From NCBI GenBank assembly GCA_947568835.1, contig OX387606.1, positions 4,216,001 through 4,280,000 of the forward strand: DNA of 64,000 nt, in the 5' to 3' direction. Below, piece after piece: positions 1 through 13,185 of the stretch. The stretch is from Protonemura montana (Eukaryota > Arthropoda > Insecta > Plecoptera > Nemouridae). The notes below the pieces were generated by a model that was not told the origin of the DNA, made no database searches, and saw nothing but the letters and a program-made list of their open reading frames with translations. Position 1 is the first letter of the stretch, and the number at the start of each line of letters is the position of its first letter. The translations under genes and the position numbers were made by a program.

Positions 1-3000
1 ATGGTGAAAAATATTGATAACGTGGGTTAGTTTAACGCATTCATTTCGTCAGGACTGGCGTGTAGGCGACTGAAAAATATCACTGAACATCGAAATATCA
101 CGGTGTATTTCCTAAGTGTAGGTAGGACCTCTCAAGCAGTAGTTTTCCAATACAATTTCTGGGAAGGACCCCTGGTGTTTAAGAAACATTTTTCCAGACA
201 TTTTCTGACCTTAAGTTGTGTTGGAATGCCAAAATTTGAGTTTGTTCTAGTTCAAGGTTTACACTTGGGAACAATAGGATTATTTTCTGAAAATATTTTC
301 TCCACTTACCAAAATGAACCCCCAAACATGCACTTTTTACCCAAGTTCTGGACAATATATCTGAAGAAGAAAATATATTTTTGAAAAAATAAACCTGGGT
401 TACCGAAACTAAATCCTTTATCCAATGTTCTCGATTATTGTCGTCCTTACTTGACAGATAGGGTCGTAATACATCTGACATTTTTGATATGTCTTCTGAC
501 TTTTTCACTCTCAGTTTGTGACTTTGGCCTCCATGAGAATTTTAGAAAACCTGGATGCATAAAAAATGAAGCCAGGAATCCATTGTTGGCTTAGGGCTGT
601 ACAAAGTTGAAGGCAGATGAAGAAAATAGTAAAAAACTGCAGGGATCCTTTACCTGAAGTGGATGCTATTCCTATGACAGCTATTTTCTGAAAGCCACGT
701 GGCATTGGTGTGGTTATGAAACAAACCCGGTATTTTTAATTCTGTAATAGATCTGTAATATCCAGGAATTCACAACCAACGGGAATATTGTGTATTTCAC
801 ATCAACAGAACGCATTCATCTCGAAGAGTTATCCAGTAATTCATCCCTGAAATAAAGTTATTTAGGTAGCGATTTCAGACCTTTGTGCGTACCAACCAGT
901 TTTTTGAGCGTCTTCTCGCCCGATAGCCCGGCTCAACGTCTCAATGCGAACAAACTGCTTCTTGTATTACAATAATTCACATTCTTTGACAGTCTTAGAA
1001 GCCACGCAATTTCCAATAGGCCCGTTGCCGCTTCCTTCCTTCTCTCATCTGGATAATATTCATGTTGCCTGCTCGGCGCTCCTACGGGAGAGCATCCGGG
1101 ACGGGGCCCTCAGCCACAACCTAACAAAACGCCATATTTCATGTCTGGATAATTTGAGTTCCTCCGCCCAGAGGACGGCATGAGAAACCTGAGATGCCCA
1201 GAAGGCGAATTTGTAGATCAAAGCACGTGATGCTATTTCGGCTTCGTGAAAATATTGTTTCGCAAAAGTGGAATCCCTTGGCGTCCGTAGCTTTGAATTG
1301 ATGTATATCATCTGTGTGTGGCGTTGGGCCGAGTGTTACTCGCCTGTTGGCGTTGGGGTGAGTGGCTGGGAGTGGTGCGTGGTGGTTCTGATGTCGCCCA
1401 CTCGCCCGGCGCAGATTGCCATGAGGTTGATTACCTCATCCAACCTCCCTTGCTCGTGCTAATGGGATAACAGCTTTCACTAGGTTATGTAAAACGATCC
1501 TCACGGAGGTTGTTTTGAAACCAAATCTATGTTATTCGAATGATGTAAGAGATCGAGATTAATCAACTGCAGGGCGCCTTAGGAAAAGTTTCTTTATATA
1601 CAAAAAAGAACAGTTCTGTGGTATAATTATCTGCACATCAATCTCAGGTCTGTGAACTTATTGGCGCGTGAAATTTTAAATTAACTTTAATGGTAAAAAC
1701 ACGAAGTTTTTAATCGCGTTCCTTCGGGCACTGAGTTAGTTATTGCCAAAGGCGTACGTCTCTTTGCGTTTCAGTCAACGCTCTCGATAATGTGTGCCTA
1801 GAATAATTAGCGATTACAGATTGCACGCTGTTTGTTTGCCCCCCACCCCTCCGCCACTCCGACGCCCAAAACAACGCCGAATGCTCGATTCCCAGCCTAA
1901 TCTCACGGCACTGAACGCGTCATAAAACTATAAGAGTGTGGCAAAAAGAAAAACCATAAACCGAAGGGAAAATTAAAAACTTGATCCTGGTCGTTTTTCA
2001 TCTAAAGTCACATTCCCGATTGTGCCGATAGACTGCGTGACGTGCGCTGTATGTGTTTTTGTTTTATTGCCACTCGTTTAGCCATAAACCAGCTCGTCGA
2101 ATATATGATTCGCAATTTACCGATTTCCCCTCGTGCCGCGAGACGATAAGCCGAACACGACGAATTATTTTGTTCAGTCATTATGCAAGCAAGTATGGAG
2201 ACGAAGAGATTTAGAGCCAAGTGTCTCCCGAAGGAGCAACGCGAGTGCCGGCGACGGCGGCGGGGAAAAAGGGGGCTGCCAAAGAGGCGCTGAAAAGCGA
2301 AAGGGGCTCGAGTTCGACGTGGGAAAAGCAGACGAACTCTGCCTCGTGCATTATTCATTGCCAGACGCAGTACACTCCTTAGCGTTTGCATGCCGGGTCA
2401 GCCAGTCGAACTCGAGACCTTTGGCGGTAAGAGAAAGATGTGTTTGACGCGTCGACAACATAGTCGACCGTTTCCTTTATTTCTTTGCACAAATCTCGAC
2501 GTGGTTCCAGCGACACACGTCAAATCTCTGCGTCACGGTTGACTTTTTCAAAATGTAAACAGATTACTGACCGGCCAGTGAAAGTATTCGTCCTTGAGCG
2601 GTGAGCGCTAGCGTCGCGCAGCCATTTTGCATTTCTCCGCAGACGTCCCGAAAGTCACATTCGTGAATACCTGTTGGAATTCGTCGCCGACGTCACGCCC
2701 AATAGCCCTAGCGTAATCAACATTAGAACCCTGTCCGCTATAATTATAATTAAACCTGGAATTTCAAATAAAGAGGCACGAAAAGTGGCGCTGGCAGATG
2801 CGTATCTTGTAATGAAATCTAATTGGACGTTTCTATAAAGTTCAAGCAACGCGTATAAAAAATTAAAAAGCATTTTTCTTTGTAACAAAACACACACACA
2901 AAAAGGAGACGCTCTTTATCTTTCAGCGTGGTATGAAGGAGGACTTGAAATCGCGCTCGTTCGTGAATTCTCTAAAATGCTCGCGAGGCGTGAGCGTGGG

Positions 3001-3002
3001 CC
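1..3002. other. Non-coding stretch, no gene seen
   Basis: No open frame here resembles a known protein and none shows paired splice sites with a neighbour. The sequence is AT-leaning, with a more C+G and CpG-rich patch at about 2100-2450. It may be intergenic DNA or part of a long 5' intron of the receptor gene downstream; the sequence does not decide. Confidence 0.6.
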
Positions 3003-3025
3003 TGTGTGTGTGTGTGTGTGTGTGT
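3003..3025. repeat. (TG)n microsatellite
   Basis: Eleven uninterrupted TG dinucleotides. A simple repeat with no sign of coding use. Confidence 0.95.
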
Positions 3026-3247
3026 GTCTTTGGAGTGTGTGCAAAAGCTTTGCTCTACAACAAAGACGATCTCAAAATATTTCCGACTGATATTACCGAG
3101 CGTTCCCCTCATCTGCGTGACTACCCATTAAAATCGCTACATGTCAGTATCGCATTACTTCACTTTTAAGGGGTGGATTGTTTACCGATGGGGACTGGGT
3201 GGGGCATGGTTGGAGGGTGGTTTCTCGACTAGGATTCCACGCTCCGC

Positions 3248-3248
<1 letters not shown>

Positions 3249-3284
<36 letters not shown>
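3249..3284. repeat. (CGA)12 triplet microsatellite
   Basis: Twelve perfect CGA units. Overlapping frames read poly-Arg or poly-Asp, but these runs come from the triplet and sit in short frames without homology. Confidence 0.95.
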
Positions 3285-4035
3285 TGCGTGCTCACGTCAC
3301 GCGGGGATATGCGGCATAATGACCCACCTTGCGTGCCATCGCTGTCGAGGATCGTATAGAGACTCTAGGTTTGACGGGAACGTCGTCTGCTCTGACGGTA
3401 ACGTCTGACACCACCACGCTGTTTGTGGTGGTAACGAGACGGTGGCAGCAATTTCTTAAGCCCTGGAAAGCGGTATTAGAATTTTTTAAATTTCTACAGT
3501 TGCCAGCTAGAATTACTTCCTGTTTACTGTGGAATGTGTTAGATAACTACATGTATTTGACACAATGCGTATTACTTTGGTAATCTGTTTGGTCTAGTCC
3601 AAGGTATTGGTAGGTCCTGACTCAACCTTTAAACTCAGGAATACCTTGGTGTTTGATTTTCCTTGTAAAACCTTGGCTTTCTCTGGGATTTTGTTGGATT
3701 TTTACATAAATCCCGATTTACAATCATAACGCAGAGCAGATACTGTGTAATGAATATAGGCTCCAACTTTTCCATGGCAAAATGAAGCAATTTTTTTAAT
3801 CGAGTTTTTTTTTTATTTGGCAGTATCGACCGCGAAACACATAGAAAATTACCTATAATCAAAACCCCAAGCGTCACATACATTTTCCAACCTTGATTTG
3901 GCCGCCTTGGGTGTAAGAGCGGGGGGTCGGGGAGGGAGGGGCGTGTGGCTGGATGCACGAGGGCACGACTCCGTACTCCCTTTCAGCCAAAAACCAGGCT
4001 TCCGTTTCCTGCACACACTATTTCCTAGCTCAATA

Positions 4036-4087
<52 letters not shown>
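4036..4087. repeat. (CGC)17 triplet microsatellite
   Basis: About seventeen perfect CGC units, followed by imperfect ones. Frames across it read poly-Ala on one frame and poly-Arg on others of both strands, as expected from a repeat rather than a gene. Confidence 0.95.
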
Positions 4088-4090
<3 letters not shown>

Positions 4091-7000
4091 GCCTCCACGG
4101 TCGTAGAAAGAGGGATGGGGGGTCACGACACGTCAGCCCGAATGCAGCACGATCCACGCTAGCCGGCGCCTTCTATAACCGAATGCAAAACAGCTATTGG
4201 GAAAATTACACCTTTGTCGAGACTGTCTGGAAACACGAAGGAAAATAAGAACTCGAGGTACATGAAGAAGAATATCACTGGTATATTACTTCTTGTTGGA
4301 AGCAAGTGCAGGTTTGACTGTGGAAAAACCTTTCGGTTGGGATTTTGAAAGGATTGCCACCGAACGTGTGAGTGGTTCAATTTGTGAACCGTTGTGTGCA
4401 GGATTTTAATATATGCTGCTACATAGAAATTAACGAAAGTCGGTGGGTCTCTTAAAATAATCCTGAAAGAATAAGCTAATTTTGTAAAACCGCGAAAAGG
4501 ATAAAAGAGTAAAATGAATCTGCTAAAAATGTAAAATGTCTACATGTCTAGAGCTGCGCACACCATTGTTTCGTGTATCCAGAGGAGACAAGGATTACTT
4601 TCAACTCCAACTGCATCCCGTTCAGAACAACAAATCCAAAAGAAACTGTTCTAAAGTAGGTACATAAATTGCATTTATTTTTATTGCGGTCTTTAGCGAA
4701 ATTCGAATTGCTTTCGGATCCCACAAAATCGCGGCGTGGCACTTATCCTCCTGTTTTATTTGGGTAATTCCGTTCCAACGCGGTTTCTTAAGCACCCAAC
4801 GACGTTGTGTCCGTGCGCCGCGACGCATGACGACGACGCCCATGTGCTCAACGACGCTCACGACGCCGCTGTCCCTGGCGATCATTCTGAATGCGGAACA
4901 CTCACCTCGATTTTGGTGGCGTGGGGTTAATAATTAATCATTATTATCTTAGTAAATCTGTTGCCATCGCGCTAGGTGTGAGTACCCAACAGTGTAGCCG
5001 TTCACGGCTAACTGAGGGGCGATTTGACGCCTTCGGTTGTTAGCGAGGTTATTTCAAGGAAATGTATAGAGTGGCGGCGTCGTTGAGGCGGCGGCGTCGA
5101 GCGCCGAGTAAGTGAATCGACGCTGAGTGGCTAATTACTTCCCGAAACAACACATGTTACCTGCAATGCAACACATAAATTTAAGTCTAGTTGTTTCTTG
5201 ACCTGCTTTGTGCATGCTTCTTATGAAGCAACCGCGCTGTTGGCCCCGAAAGCAACGGACAACTTTTCATATTTTACCGTACGGATCTATAATTCCCCCG
5301 CGAGTTTCTGTTTTCCTATCACATGGATATTGGAATATGAATGCTTGTTTTTACTATGCATGACATTAACCCATAAGTAATGCATTAATAATGCAACTCA
5401 AAATATTATAGCCCAAGTTGAAACAGCTCCTGCAAAAGATGTAATATCTCTTGGGCTGTATATAGTTTATTTCGAATGGCACGGAATAAAACACGAGTTT
5501 GGAAAATAAGGCACGTCAGAAAATACATAAGTTATCGAGAAAACATGACGTTAGTTTTGAAACATCGGCCTGACGGAAAACTTGATATTATTTTGGAGTA
5601 AATCTTAAAATATCTGAGAATCTGTTTCGCGTATTTCTTCATTCTCTTCATTCCACAGTCGCCCGATACATATTTTATCACATAGCTTTTCATTTCCATT
5701 GTTCGTCCGCCGTTCGAATACATATTTTTGGTGAAATATTCTGTTTGTGCTTTCTGGTTGCAGCCGTATTTCTGTGTTGAAACTGCAGAGCACAATCCCT
5801 TGGTAAATATGGAGATATAAGGTTCGCTTTCGCTGTTCGAAAACGCGCCGGCAAACCCTCCATCACCGAGGACTGCACTTAAAAAACAGCATACTCTGAA
5901 TAATTTACAAGCGTAACGCACATTCCCGAAAGTGTACTGCTTCATTGGGTATATCTCGAAAACGGTGCCGGCAGACTTAGCTACTAGTAGGTAGGCACTT
6001 GGTAATCATAACGACCCAACACCCAGATACCAGCGAACACACAAGACAACACCGTGTAATGAATTCTAACAGTTATAAAATGGGGCACTTTAAGCAAAGG
6101 GAGGAGGAGGTATTTTATGGCTAGTGCATTTGCCGGGAGCTAAGGATGTCGCCGTTATTACGCGGTGGTTTGAGGTATTGCTTTATCATTATGAAATTTA
6201 AACGAGTTATGAGGTGGAGTGTGTTACTTGCGAATGCCGATAATCTGACTCGAGGATTGCTGGAACGAAATATTGTGCACGAGTGGAGCAAAACTAGCAC
6301 AAGAAACTGAAAATCTCGTTTAACCATGGGCAGAAATGCCGAAGTACTTACTTTGCAAATACTTCTTTGTGTAGTGGAGTGAAGGCATTTTCATCTATGC
6401 AAACAGAAAAGGATTAGAAAGTCTCCACATGTAAACGGATAATGCGGACATTTTCCGAGAGTCAGGTCTCTTTGTTATAGTGAGATGCTCGAGAACGTTT
6501 CCGTCGACGTTTTCCCGAACGTAAGCTGCTTACTGCACCTTCTGTCTCAGTAGTTCAACGTTGTGGCGCTTGGCCAGTCCGCGCAAGCCTCGCCAAGTGA
6601 GCGCTACTCATGGGCGCTACTCGTCAGACGATGTCAGTACAGGGTACAGGATCGTAACCATCTGAAGCGTATGACACTTTTCCAGCGCGTTAGCCCGGGA
6701 AAAACGAGAAAAACCCTTGGAAAATCCGAGCTCGTCAATCTTTTCGTAGTTTCACACGCCTTCGGTAGGTATTTCTGGGAAACTTCACGCGGCGTGGACC
6801 GAAAGAAAATTCGAAACTGCCAAAGCGATTTTCTATTTAAATATTCTGATATATTTTTAAAACTGGTTCGCCTTGGAAGCGGTAAACAATGTTTGGTTTT
6901 GAGGTTAAGATCTGTTTTTAAGCACCCGGTGACTCTTGACATGGTATTCGCTACCAGGGTACATTCTTCAGTGAAACAAGAAAATTGTTGATTCTGTTTT

Positions 7001-8490
7001 ACACTCGTCGATCGTTTCTGGATGACGTAAGCAGAGCAAGAACTATTGATTCACGATTGAACTCAGCAAAATAAAAAATTAAACGATAGTTGATGAAAAT
7101 AAATGCTCGAACATTTTTATTGCTTAAAGTTATTCTTCAAACTGAATTTAATATTTCTAGTTTTCTCTACTTTTGGATCATTACTGCGTATTTTCGCCGA
7201 GTACTTCGCTCTATTGTGTTGCTGAATAGACGCGCGTTGAAGAATGATTATAAGAATCCTGAGAAACGAGGAGGGTAAGAAACGGTATGAATCTGCATTT
7301 CCCTTGCCGTGTCGAGCCTCCAAGAGCGACCGAGCTTTGAAAGTGTGTAGAGGCAGAGACTGGCTGCCCGGGATCATTAAAAAACACAAGCATCTTTGAC
7401 TCAAGCTGTCAGCGCCCCAGCACCGACTGACTCGTTTGTCTCCCTTGACACGACAAACTAGCGCGCAATGGTGTAATGTTCGCAAAAGAGCTTGTAACTC
7501 TCTGTGTGTTCGAATTTGAAAGGAAAACGAATTTAATAACATTTTTTATGTGCATTCACAAGTCATGTTTTCCTTTTTAATTTTGCTCAGAGGTTTTTAT
7601 TATTTTAATTTCCCGTAATTTAACACTGGTTGTTTAGTATTAATTTGAAAACAACCCTTAAAATAAATGCGGGCCCATAAAGCTCGGTTCACCCTGCACT
7701 ATATTGCCAATGAAATTCAATCTGAAACAAAGAACTCCACCGACTGCCACATTCTCTCTGCGCATACTTTTGCTCCTCTTGGCAAAATGCGGTTAATTTG
7801 CGTTATACGTTGGTAACATAACAACTCTTAAGGGAAGTAATCGGAGGATTATTTTCCAGAGTTGCCGCGTATCGTATAATTTCATAGAGCGCTGAATTAT
7901 GAGTTGCTGTGGGTGAAATCAAGGCTGGCTACCCGAGGTTCCTGCTCAAGTCAGAGCCCGCGATTTTCACCGGCACGAACAGCGTCTTGGCCCTGCACAC
8001 ACCCACACACAGACAGAGCCAGCGCAGAGCCATAAAATAGCAAGGGTTTGAAATCTCGTGCCGCTCGCTCTCGTAAATTGCTCGCCGTGAAAAATATCTC
8101 TATTTATTTCATATGCTTTGCGGTGCGAAATGAAATGGAATCGTTAGTAACGGCGCTGCGTTCTAAAACACGGCGTTACTTTTCATAATATGACATGTAG
8201 TTGGTGAATGTGGTGGAATAAAGTGGATGGATTGGGCGGTGGTGGTGCCGGTGATGGTGGAAAACCTCGGCGTTTGTTGGAGGAATTGTGATGTCCACAA
8301 TACCGAGTACAACATATTTGTATAGGTGAGATTTATAAAATAATCTAGGTGGTCAATACTCAATACACAACATAATATAGATTTGGAGAATTGATTTGAT
8401 TTAAGGAATTTTGACTCGCATACGATACGCAAAGAGAGATATGGAGGGAGAGAGCTGGGACAGTGTGGAGTAAGATTTAGAAGGGGTGGT
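4088..8490. other. Non-coding stretch, no gene seen
   Basis: No recognisable exon, RNA gene or clear mobile element. Open frames up to about 140 codons are present but lack homology I can recognise, biased codon use or splice context. Confidence 0.55.
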
Positions 8491-8510
8491 GGGGGGGGGG
8501 GGGGGGGGGG
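8491..8510. repeat. Poly-G tract (20 G)
   Basis: Twenty consecutive G on the + strand, preceded by a shorter G-rich lead-in. One of six G or C homopolymers of 16 bases or more in the window. Confidence 0.95.
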
Positions 8511-9644
8511 TTGGATAGTAATTGAACTTGGTCCAACTTGAGAGCGCAGATAAGACTTCGAGAAGTCAGCGGGTTGCAGCCGTGCCCTATATCGCGTCGC
8601 GAGATATTGTAATTGCGCTTCATTGTAAACGAACATTTAACAGCTTGGATGCAGATCCAGAGCGGAGTTAGTTGATTTCAAGAGCACATCGTGGGAACTT
8701 GATGGCGATGGGGGGTTGAATGGTCGGAAGGAGTCCATGAAGGGGGGTGGGGGAGGCTAGCTCGAAGTTGCTTGCCATCGTTTCCGGCGCTGAAACTTAC
8801 AACACACTTCAATGAGAGTTTGCACAATTTTGTTTCGCCGAAAGTTTTCGCCGCGCAATAAGTTTGTCGACGAAGTAATCGCGCTGCATGCCCAGTCCTC
8901 GGCGAAAGCTTTGGCTAATGCCGCGCGCACGGCGTGACTCGGCGTGCAAAACGGCGTGCGAAACGGCGTTGTGCGCGGGCGCGCGCGCGCGCTCGGGTCT
9001 TAATCCTGTCGACACCGAATCACTCGCCGAAAGCTAAACTTCAACAAAATTACGCGCTCGAGACGATTTACTCGCGCTCCGATTGCGGCGTCTACGATTT
9101 CCATCTCACCGAGACGCGTTAAGCTAACAGCTATACACCTGAGAGAAATTACCTGCGAGCCGCTTCCAGCTTCGAACATCCGCGCCAGGCCTGTTCCGTT
9201 TGACGGAACACAAAACCAGAATTTAAATTAAAAATAACGCTGATTGATGTAAGCGTTACGAGGTTTGAAGTGGCTAATCACGTGGCTTAATCGGACTGTG
9301 GATTGCGATTCTGCGCGCTGTCAAAGAATGATAAATGACTATTATTTGATCGGCCGTGATGAAATATTCATATAGATGCTTTTGTTTCGGTTCCACTCAT
9401 TTTTTCAATCCGGTGCAATGAGAATAAATGATAATACATGGGAGTCAATAATTGATACTGTACCTACAGCGCGTCATGTCGTGTTACCCATGTACATGCC
9501 TCGCGGTTTGCCGCCGGACGACCAAGCCAATGGAAATCATTCATTGCGTGTTAGGCTTAAATAATCCCCGCCATGGTACCCGACGCCGACGAGTTTTAAT
9601 TATTCGCGCTGCTGCAACTTTTTATTTGTAATCGTACCTACTGA
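8511..9644. other. Non-coding stretch with a CpG-rich patch
   Basis: No gene is seen. Roughly 8880-9120 is dense in CpG, with an alternating GC run near 8974-8992. Such patches recur in the window near 2100-2450, 11900-12160, 19660-20130, 25660-25900, 39400-39660, 54500-54720 and 57240-57480. Confidence 0.5.
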
Positions 9645-10895
9645 CGTGCCCCATGCCCAATGCACCGATGTCCCTTGCCCTATGTCCTGTGCCCTGTGCC
9701 CTATGCATTTTTCCCCATGCCCCATGTCCCGTGTCCCAATTCTCCGTGCCCCGTGCCCCTTGACCCATGACCCATGCCCCATGTCCCGTGTCCCAATGCC
9801 CCTTGACCCATGACCCATGACCCATGACCCATGTCCCGTGTCCCAATGCCCCGTGCCCCTTGACCCATGACCCATGACCCATGACCCATGTCCCGTGTCC
9901 CAATGCTCCGTGCCCCGTGCCCCGTGCCCCTTGACCCATGACCCATGCCCCATGTCCCGTGCCCCATGCCCCTTGACCCATGACCCATGACCCATGACCC
10001 ATGTCCCGTGTCCCAATGCCCCGTGCCCCTTGACCCACGACCCATGACCCATGTCCCATGTCCCGTGCCCCGTGCCCCTTGACCCATGACCCATGTCCCG
10101 TGTCCCAATGCCCCGTGACCCAATGCCCCTTGACCCATGACCCGTGTCCCAATGCCCCGTGCCCCGTGCCCCGTGCCCCGTGCCCCGTGCCCCGTGCCCT
10201 TGCCCCAATGCCCCATGCCCCATGTCCCGTGTCCCAATGCTCCGTGCCGCGTGCCCCTTGTCCATGACCCATGACCCATGACCCATGACCCATGACCCAT
10301 GACCCCTGTCCCATGTCCCGTGTCCCAATGCCCCGTGCCCCGTTCCCCGTGCCCCTTGACCCATGACCCATGACCCATGTCCCGTGTCCCAATGCCCCGT
10401 GCCCCAATGCCCCGTGCCCCAATGCCCCGTGCCCCGTGCCCCGTGCCCCGTGCCCTTGCCCCAATGCCCCATGCCCCATGTCCCGTGTCCCAATGCTCCG
10501 TGCCGCGTGCCCCTTGTCCATGACCCATGACCCATGACCCATGACCCATGACCCTTGACCCATGCCCCATGTCCCGTGTCCCAATGCTCCGTGCCCCGTT
10601 CCCCGTGCCCCTTGACCCATGACCCATGACCCATGTCCCGTGTCCCAATGCCCCGTGCCCCAATGCCCCGTGCCCCAATGCCCCGTGCCCCAATGCCCCG
10701 TGCCCCAATGCCCCGTGCCCCGTGCCCCGTGCCCCGTGCCCCAATGCCCTGTGCCCCAATGCCCTTTGCCCCAATGCCCCGTGCCCTTATGCCCCGTGCT
10801 CCAATGCCCCGTGCCCCAATGCCCCGTGCCCCGTGCCCCGTGCCCCGTGCCCCGTGCCCCGTGCCCCGTGCCCCTTGACCCTCGCCCTGTGCCAG
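9645..10895. repeat. Heptamer-based minisatellite, about 1.25 kb
   Basis: A strongly strand-biased C-rich array made mainly of 7-bp units CCCCGTG, ACCCATG and TCCCGTG, with interspersed 8-bp CCCCAATG and variants such as CCCCTTG. Units form longer blocks, and one stretch starting at 10196 recurs at about 10452, a shift of 256 bp. Because 7 is not a multiple of 3, every minus-strand frame gives much the same 7-residue peptide rich in Gly and His, which explains open frames of 330-450 codons. The - strand has runs of four G spaced by three bases, suited to G-quadruplex folding (inference). No gene is called here. Confidence 0.95.
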
Positions 10896-12113
10896 TAGCC
10901 AGAAAAACGAACAGAGCTCCACAACAACACGTGGTGGTTGTTTCACAACAAACTTGTCCCGGATTTACGTTTTGGATTTAATTGAATAAACTTGCATTGT
11001 ATGAATAATGTTCAGTATCCACCGACGCCGACGCCGCCGCCACCCACATGTTGCTGAGCTGGTCTTCATCAACCCTTTCATGACCTCTGGCCGTTTAATC
11101 GAGGGAGGGTTGCGTGCGCTCTGCGACGGCGACGGCGACGGCGGACGCTCGGGCAAACTTTTAAGCGTGCTCGGAGACCGCGTACAAAGGTGGGATTGAA
11201 TATTTTCCCAGTTAAAGCGTGACTACTTCTCACCTTGTGGTCAAAACTGCATGTCTGCCGTTATGAAGAGCACCGCTCAACAAACAGGCTACGAATTGAA
11301 AATCAACGACTATTCTTGTGGATATTGAAATGCACCGAGACAAGTGAATCTCCGAATAGCTTCAGTAGTAAACGCTGTAGGGCAATCAAGAAACGGTGCA
11401 TATATCACTGCGAACGGAACATTAGAAAAAAAGTTGTTTGTCCCTCACATTCGAAAAAAGCCACAAATTGCTTGTCTATTTTTTTGTCTGAATATGTTTG
11501 CTCAATTTGGAATCGTAACATCTTTTAATTTTCCATTGTGTTCTTGATTTGTTTTCCAATTAAACAACCCAAGATGCACTGAAAAAGCAAGAAAAGCAAC
11601 GAATCTAGAATTGGTCAAAACTGGGACAGGTAATTTTGTTTTAGAAGCATCTAGCCCGCTATTTAAAAATCAGGCTGGCACAATGTTTATATCTTTTTTT
11701 TGTATGAATCTTGAAATATCATCTTTCTTCATTCCAAGCTTGTTCATTTTGAAACGCTTGAAAATGGCCAGCTTTCGTCTGTGACTTGATCGGATTTCGT
11801 CTACCGTCCGCACTGCCTTCATTCGTCGCGGCAACGCCCATTTCATCTGTCACACACAAATAAGCATCTCCAGAGTGATCGTCATTAGCGGCTAGTTTCG
11901 CTGTGTTTTGACGTGTGCGCGTCCCGTGCCCGAGCGCGCGGTCTTCGTGTGCGCCGTCGGCCGCGCAGCGGGACGTCGACGCGGGACGTGGAAATCGATG
12001 GTGCTTCGACGCCGACGCCAGTGTCGACCGTCGGTTTGCCAGCGCCGGTTTACATTCGACGCTCGACGCTCGTAGGTGCCACCGCGAGTCTCGCTCAGCT
12101 CTCGCAAGCCGTT
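10896..12113. other. Non-coding stretch, no gene seen
   Basis: It contains short GACGGC-type hexamer runs near 11125-11145 and a CpG-rich end at 11900-12113, but no supportable exon. Confidence 0.5.

Positions 12114-12157
<44 letters not shown>
12114..12157. repeat. (GTC)n triplet microsatellite
   Basis: About fourteen perfect GTC units at the edge of a CpG-rich patch. Frames through it read poly-Val or poly-Arg and are not taken as genes. Confidence 0.95.
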
Positions 12158-12889
12158 GTTTTTCGCATCCGCGACGTAAATTCGAAAATAAACGTTGGTT
12201 GAGTCAGTATTTTGACTGTTGATTTATTAAAAGCAGATTCGTCGGAACTGGTTAAATTATTCATATCTGTCATTTTTGGTTATTAAAAATTATCGCTTCT
12301 AGTTTCAAAAAGTTTAAAATTTATTCCTCGCGCCTGTCGTACCATTACTTCAACATCCATCACGGAAAATCTGCATTCGATAGATAAGTCTAATTTAACT
12401 GTCAAATCTCACGAGAACTTCAATCGAAAAACTTTCTTGGTAAGTAGGTCAAAATGATATTTAAAATAGGCGATACACGCCAATTTGTTAGCTCTGGTAT
12501 ACAAATTAAGTTCCACGTCATTTCCTTTCTGAATTGCTGGTTTTTCTTTTACCTTCCCTCTGCGGCGCTTATCGCGCATGTTGACTCGGTGAAAACTTGC
12601 TCAAACTAGCATTAATCAACTTCACATCTCACTTCGAATCGCAATTCTATTTTTCTCTTAGCAGTAAAATTTCTCCGCTAGATTTCCCGGCGATCCCATT
12701 TCCCTGGTGTTTCCCGATCTCGAGTTTGCCGTGCTCGCTTTCTCGACTGGTTTTCAATTTCGTTGCTCGCATCAGGTGGATTGATACTCGCTCCGTTAAT
12801 CCGAGCACGTCTCACGATCGGACCCGGGTTTGTTTCTCCGACCTAGCGAAACCATCGTCTTGGGCTTTTTGGGCTCGGTGGTCAGTCTC
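12158..12889. other. Non-coding stretch, no gene seen
   Basis: AT-leaning sequence without recognisable features. It leads into the tandem repeat that begins near 12890. Confidence 0.5.
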
Positions 12890-13185
12890 TGCCCCTGGAA
12901 TACATCGTACGTTGCTGTCTCGACCCAGTGGAAGCTCTTTTGGGTCTTTTTCTCGGTCTCGGCCATGTGAAAACATTGACTGAGGCTTTTTGGGTCCTTT
13001 TTCTTGTGAAAATCTACTGTTTTTTTTTTTTTTCATTTGTTAACTGGCCCCGTGAAAACATCACATTGTTTTCTGTAGGTCCTTTTTGCTGTCCCGGCCC
13101 CGTACAAATATTTTCTATGACTTTTTTGGTTCGTTTTCCTGTCCCGGCATAGTGAAAACATCGTGTTTTGGGCCCACGATAATCA
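12890..13185. repeat. Diverged ~50-bp tandem repeat
   Basis: A block reading TTTTGGGTCCTTTTTC, then a CTGTCCCGGCCCCGTG-like segment, then AAAACAT recurs several times. Its GGGTC or GGTCC anchor falls near 12942, 12992, 13078 and 13128, with a weaker copy near 13170. Spacing is about 50 bp except where a poly-T run near 13020 lengthens one unit. Copies have drifted, so the array is old. Open frames across it show matching peptide echoes and are not genes. Confidence 0.75.

Noticed and set aside
3849..4248. Frames with poly-Arg and poly-Ala
   Set aside because: Products of the CGC triplet array; no start context, splice context or homology supports a gene.
9600..10946. Minus-strand open frame of 448 codons, with parallel frames of 332 and 357 codons
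   Set aside because: All three frames encode variants of the same heptapeptide because the DNA repeats every 7 bases without a stop. This is a minisatellite, not a protein.
11719..12273. Minus-strand frame of 184 codons with a poly-Arg run
   Set aside because: Its length depends on the GTC array and the surrounding CpG-rich sequence, and no domain is recognisable.
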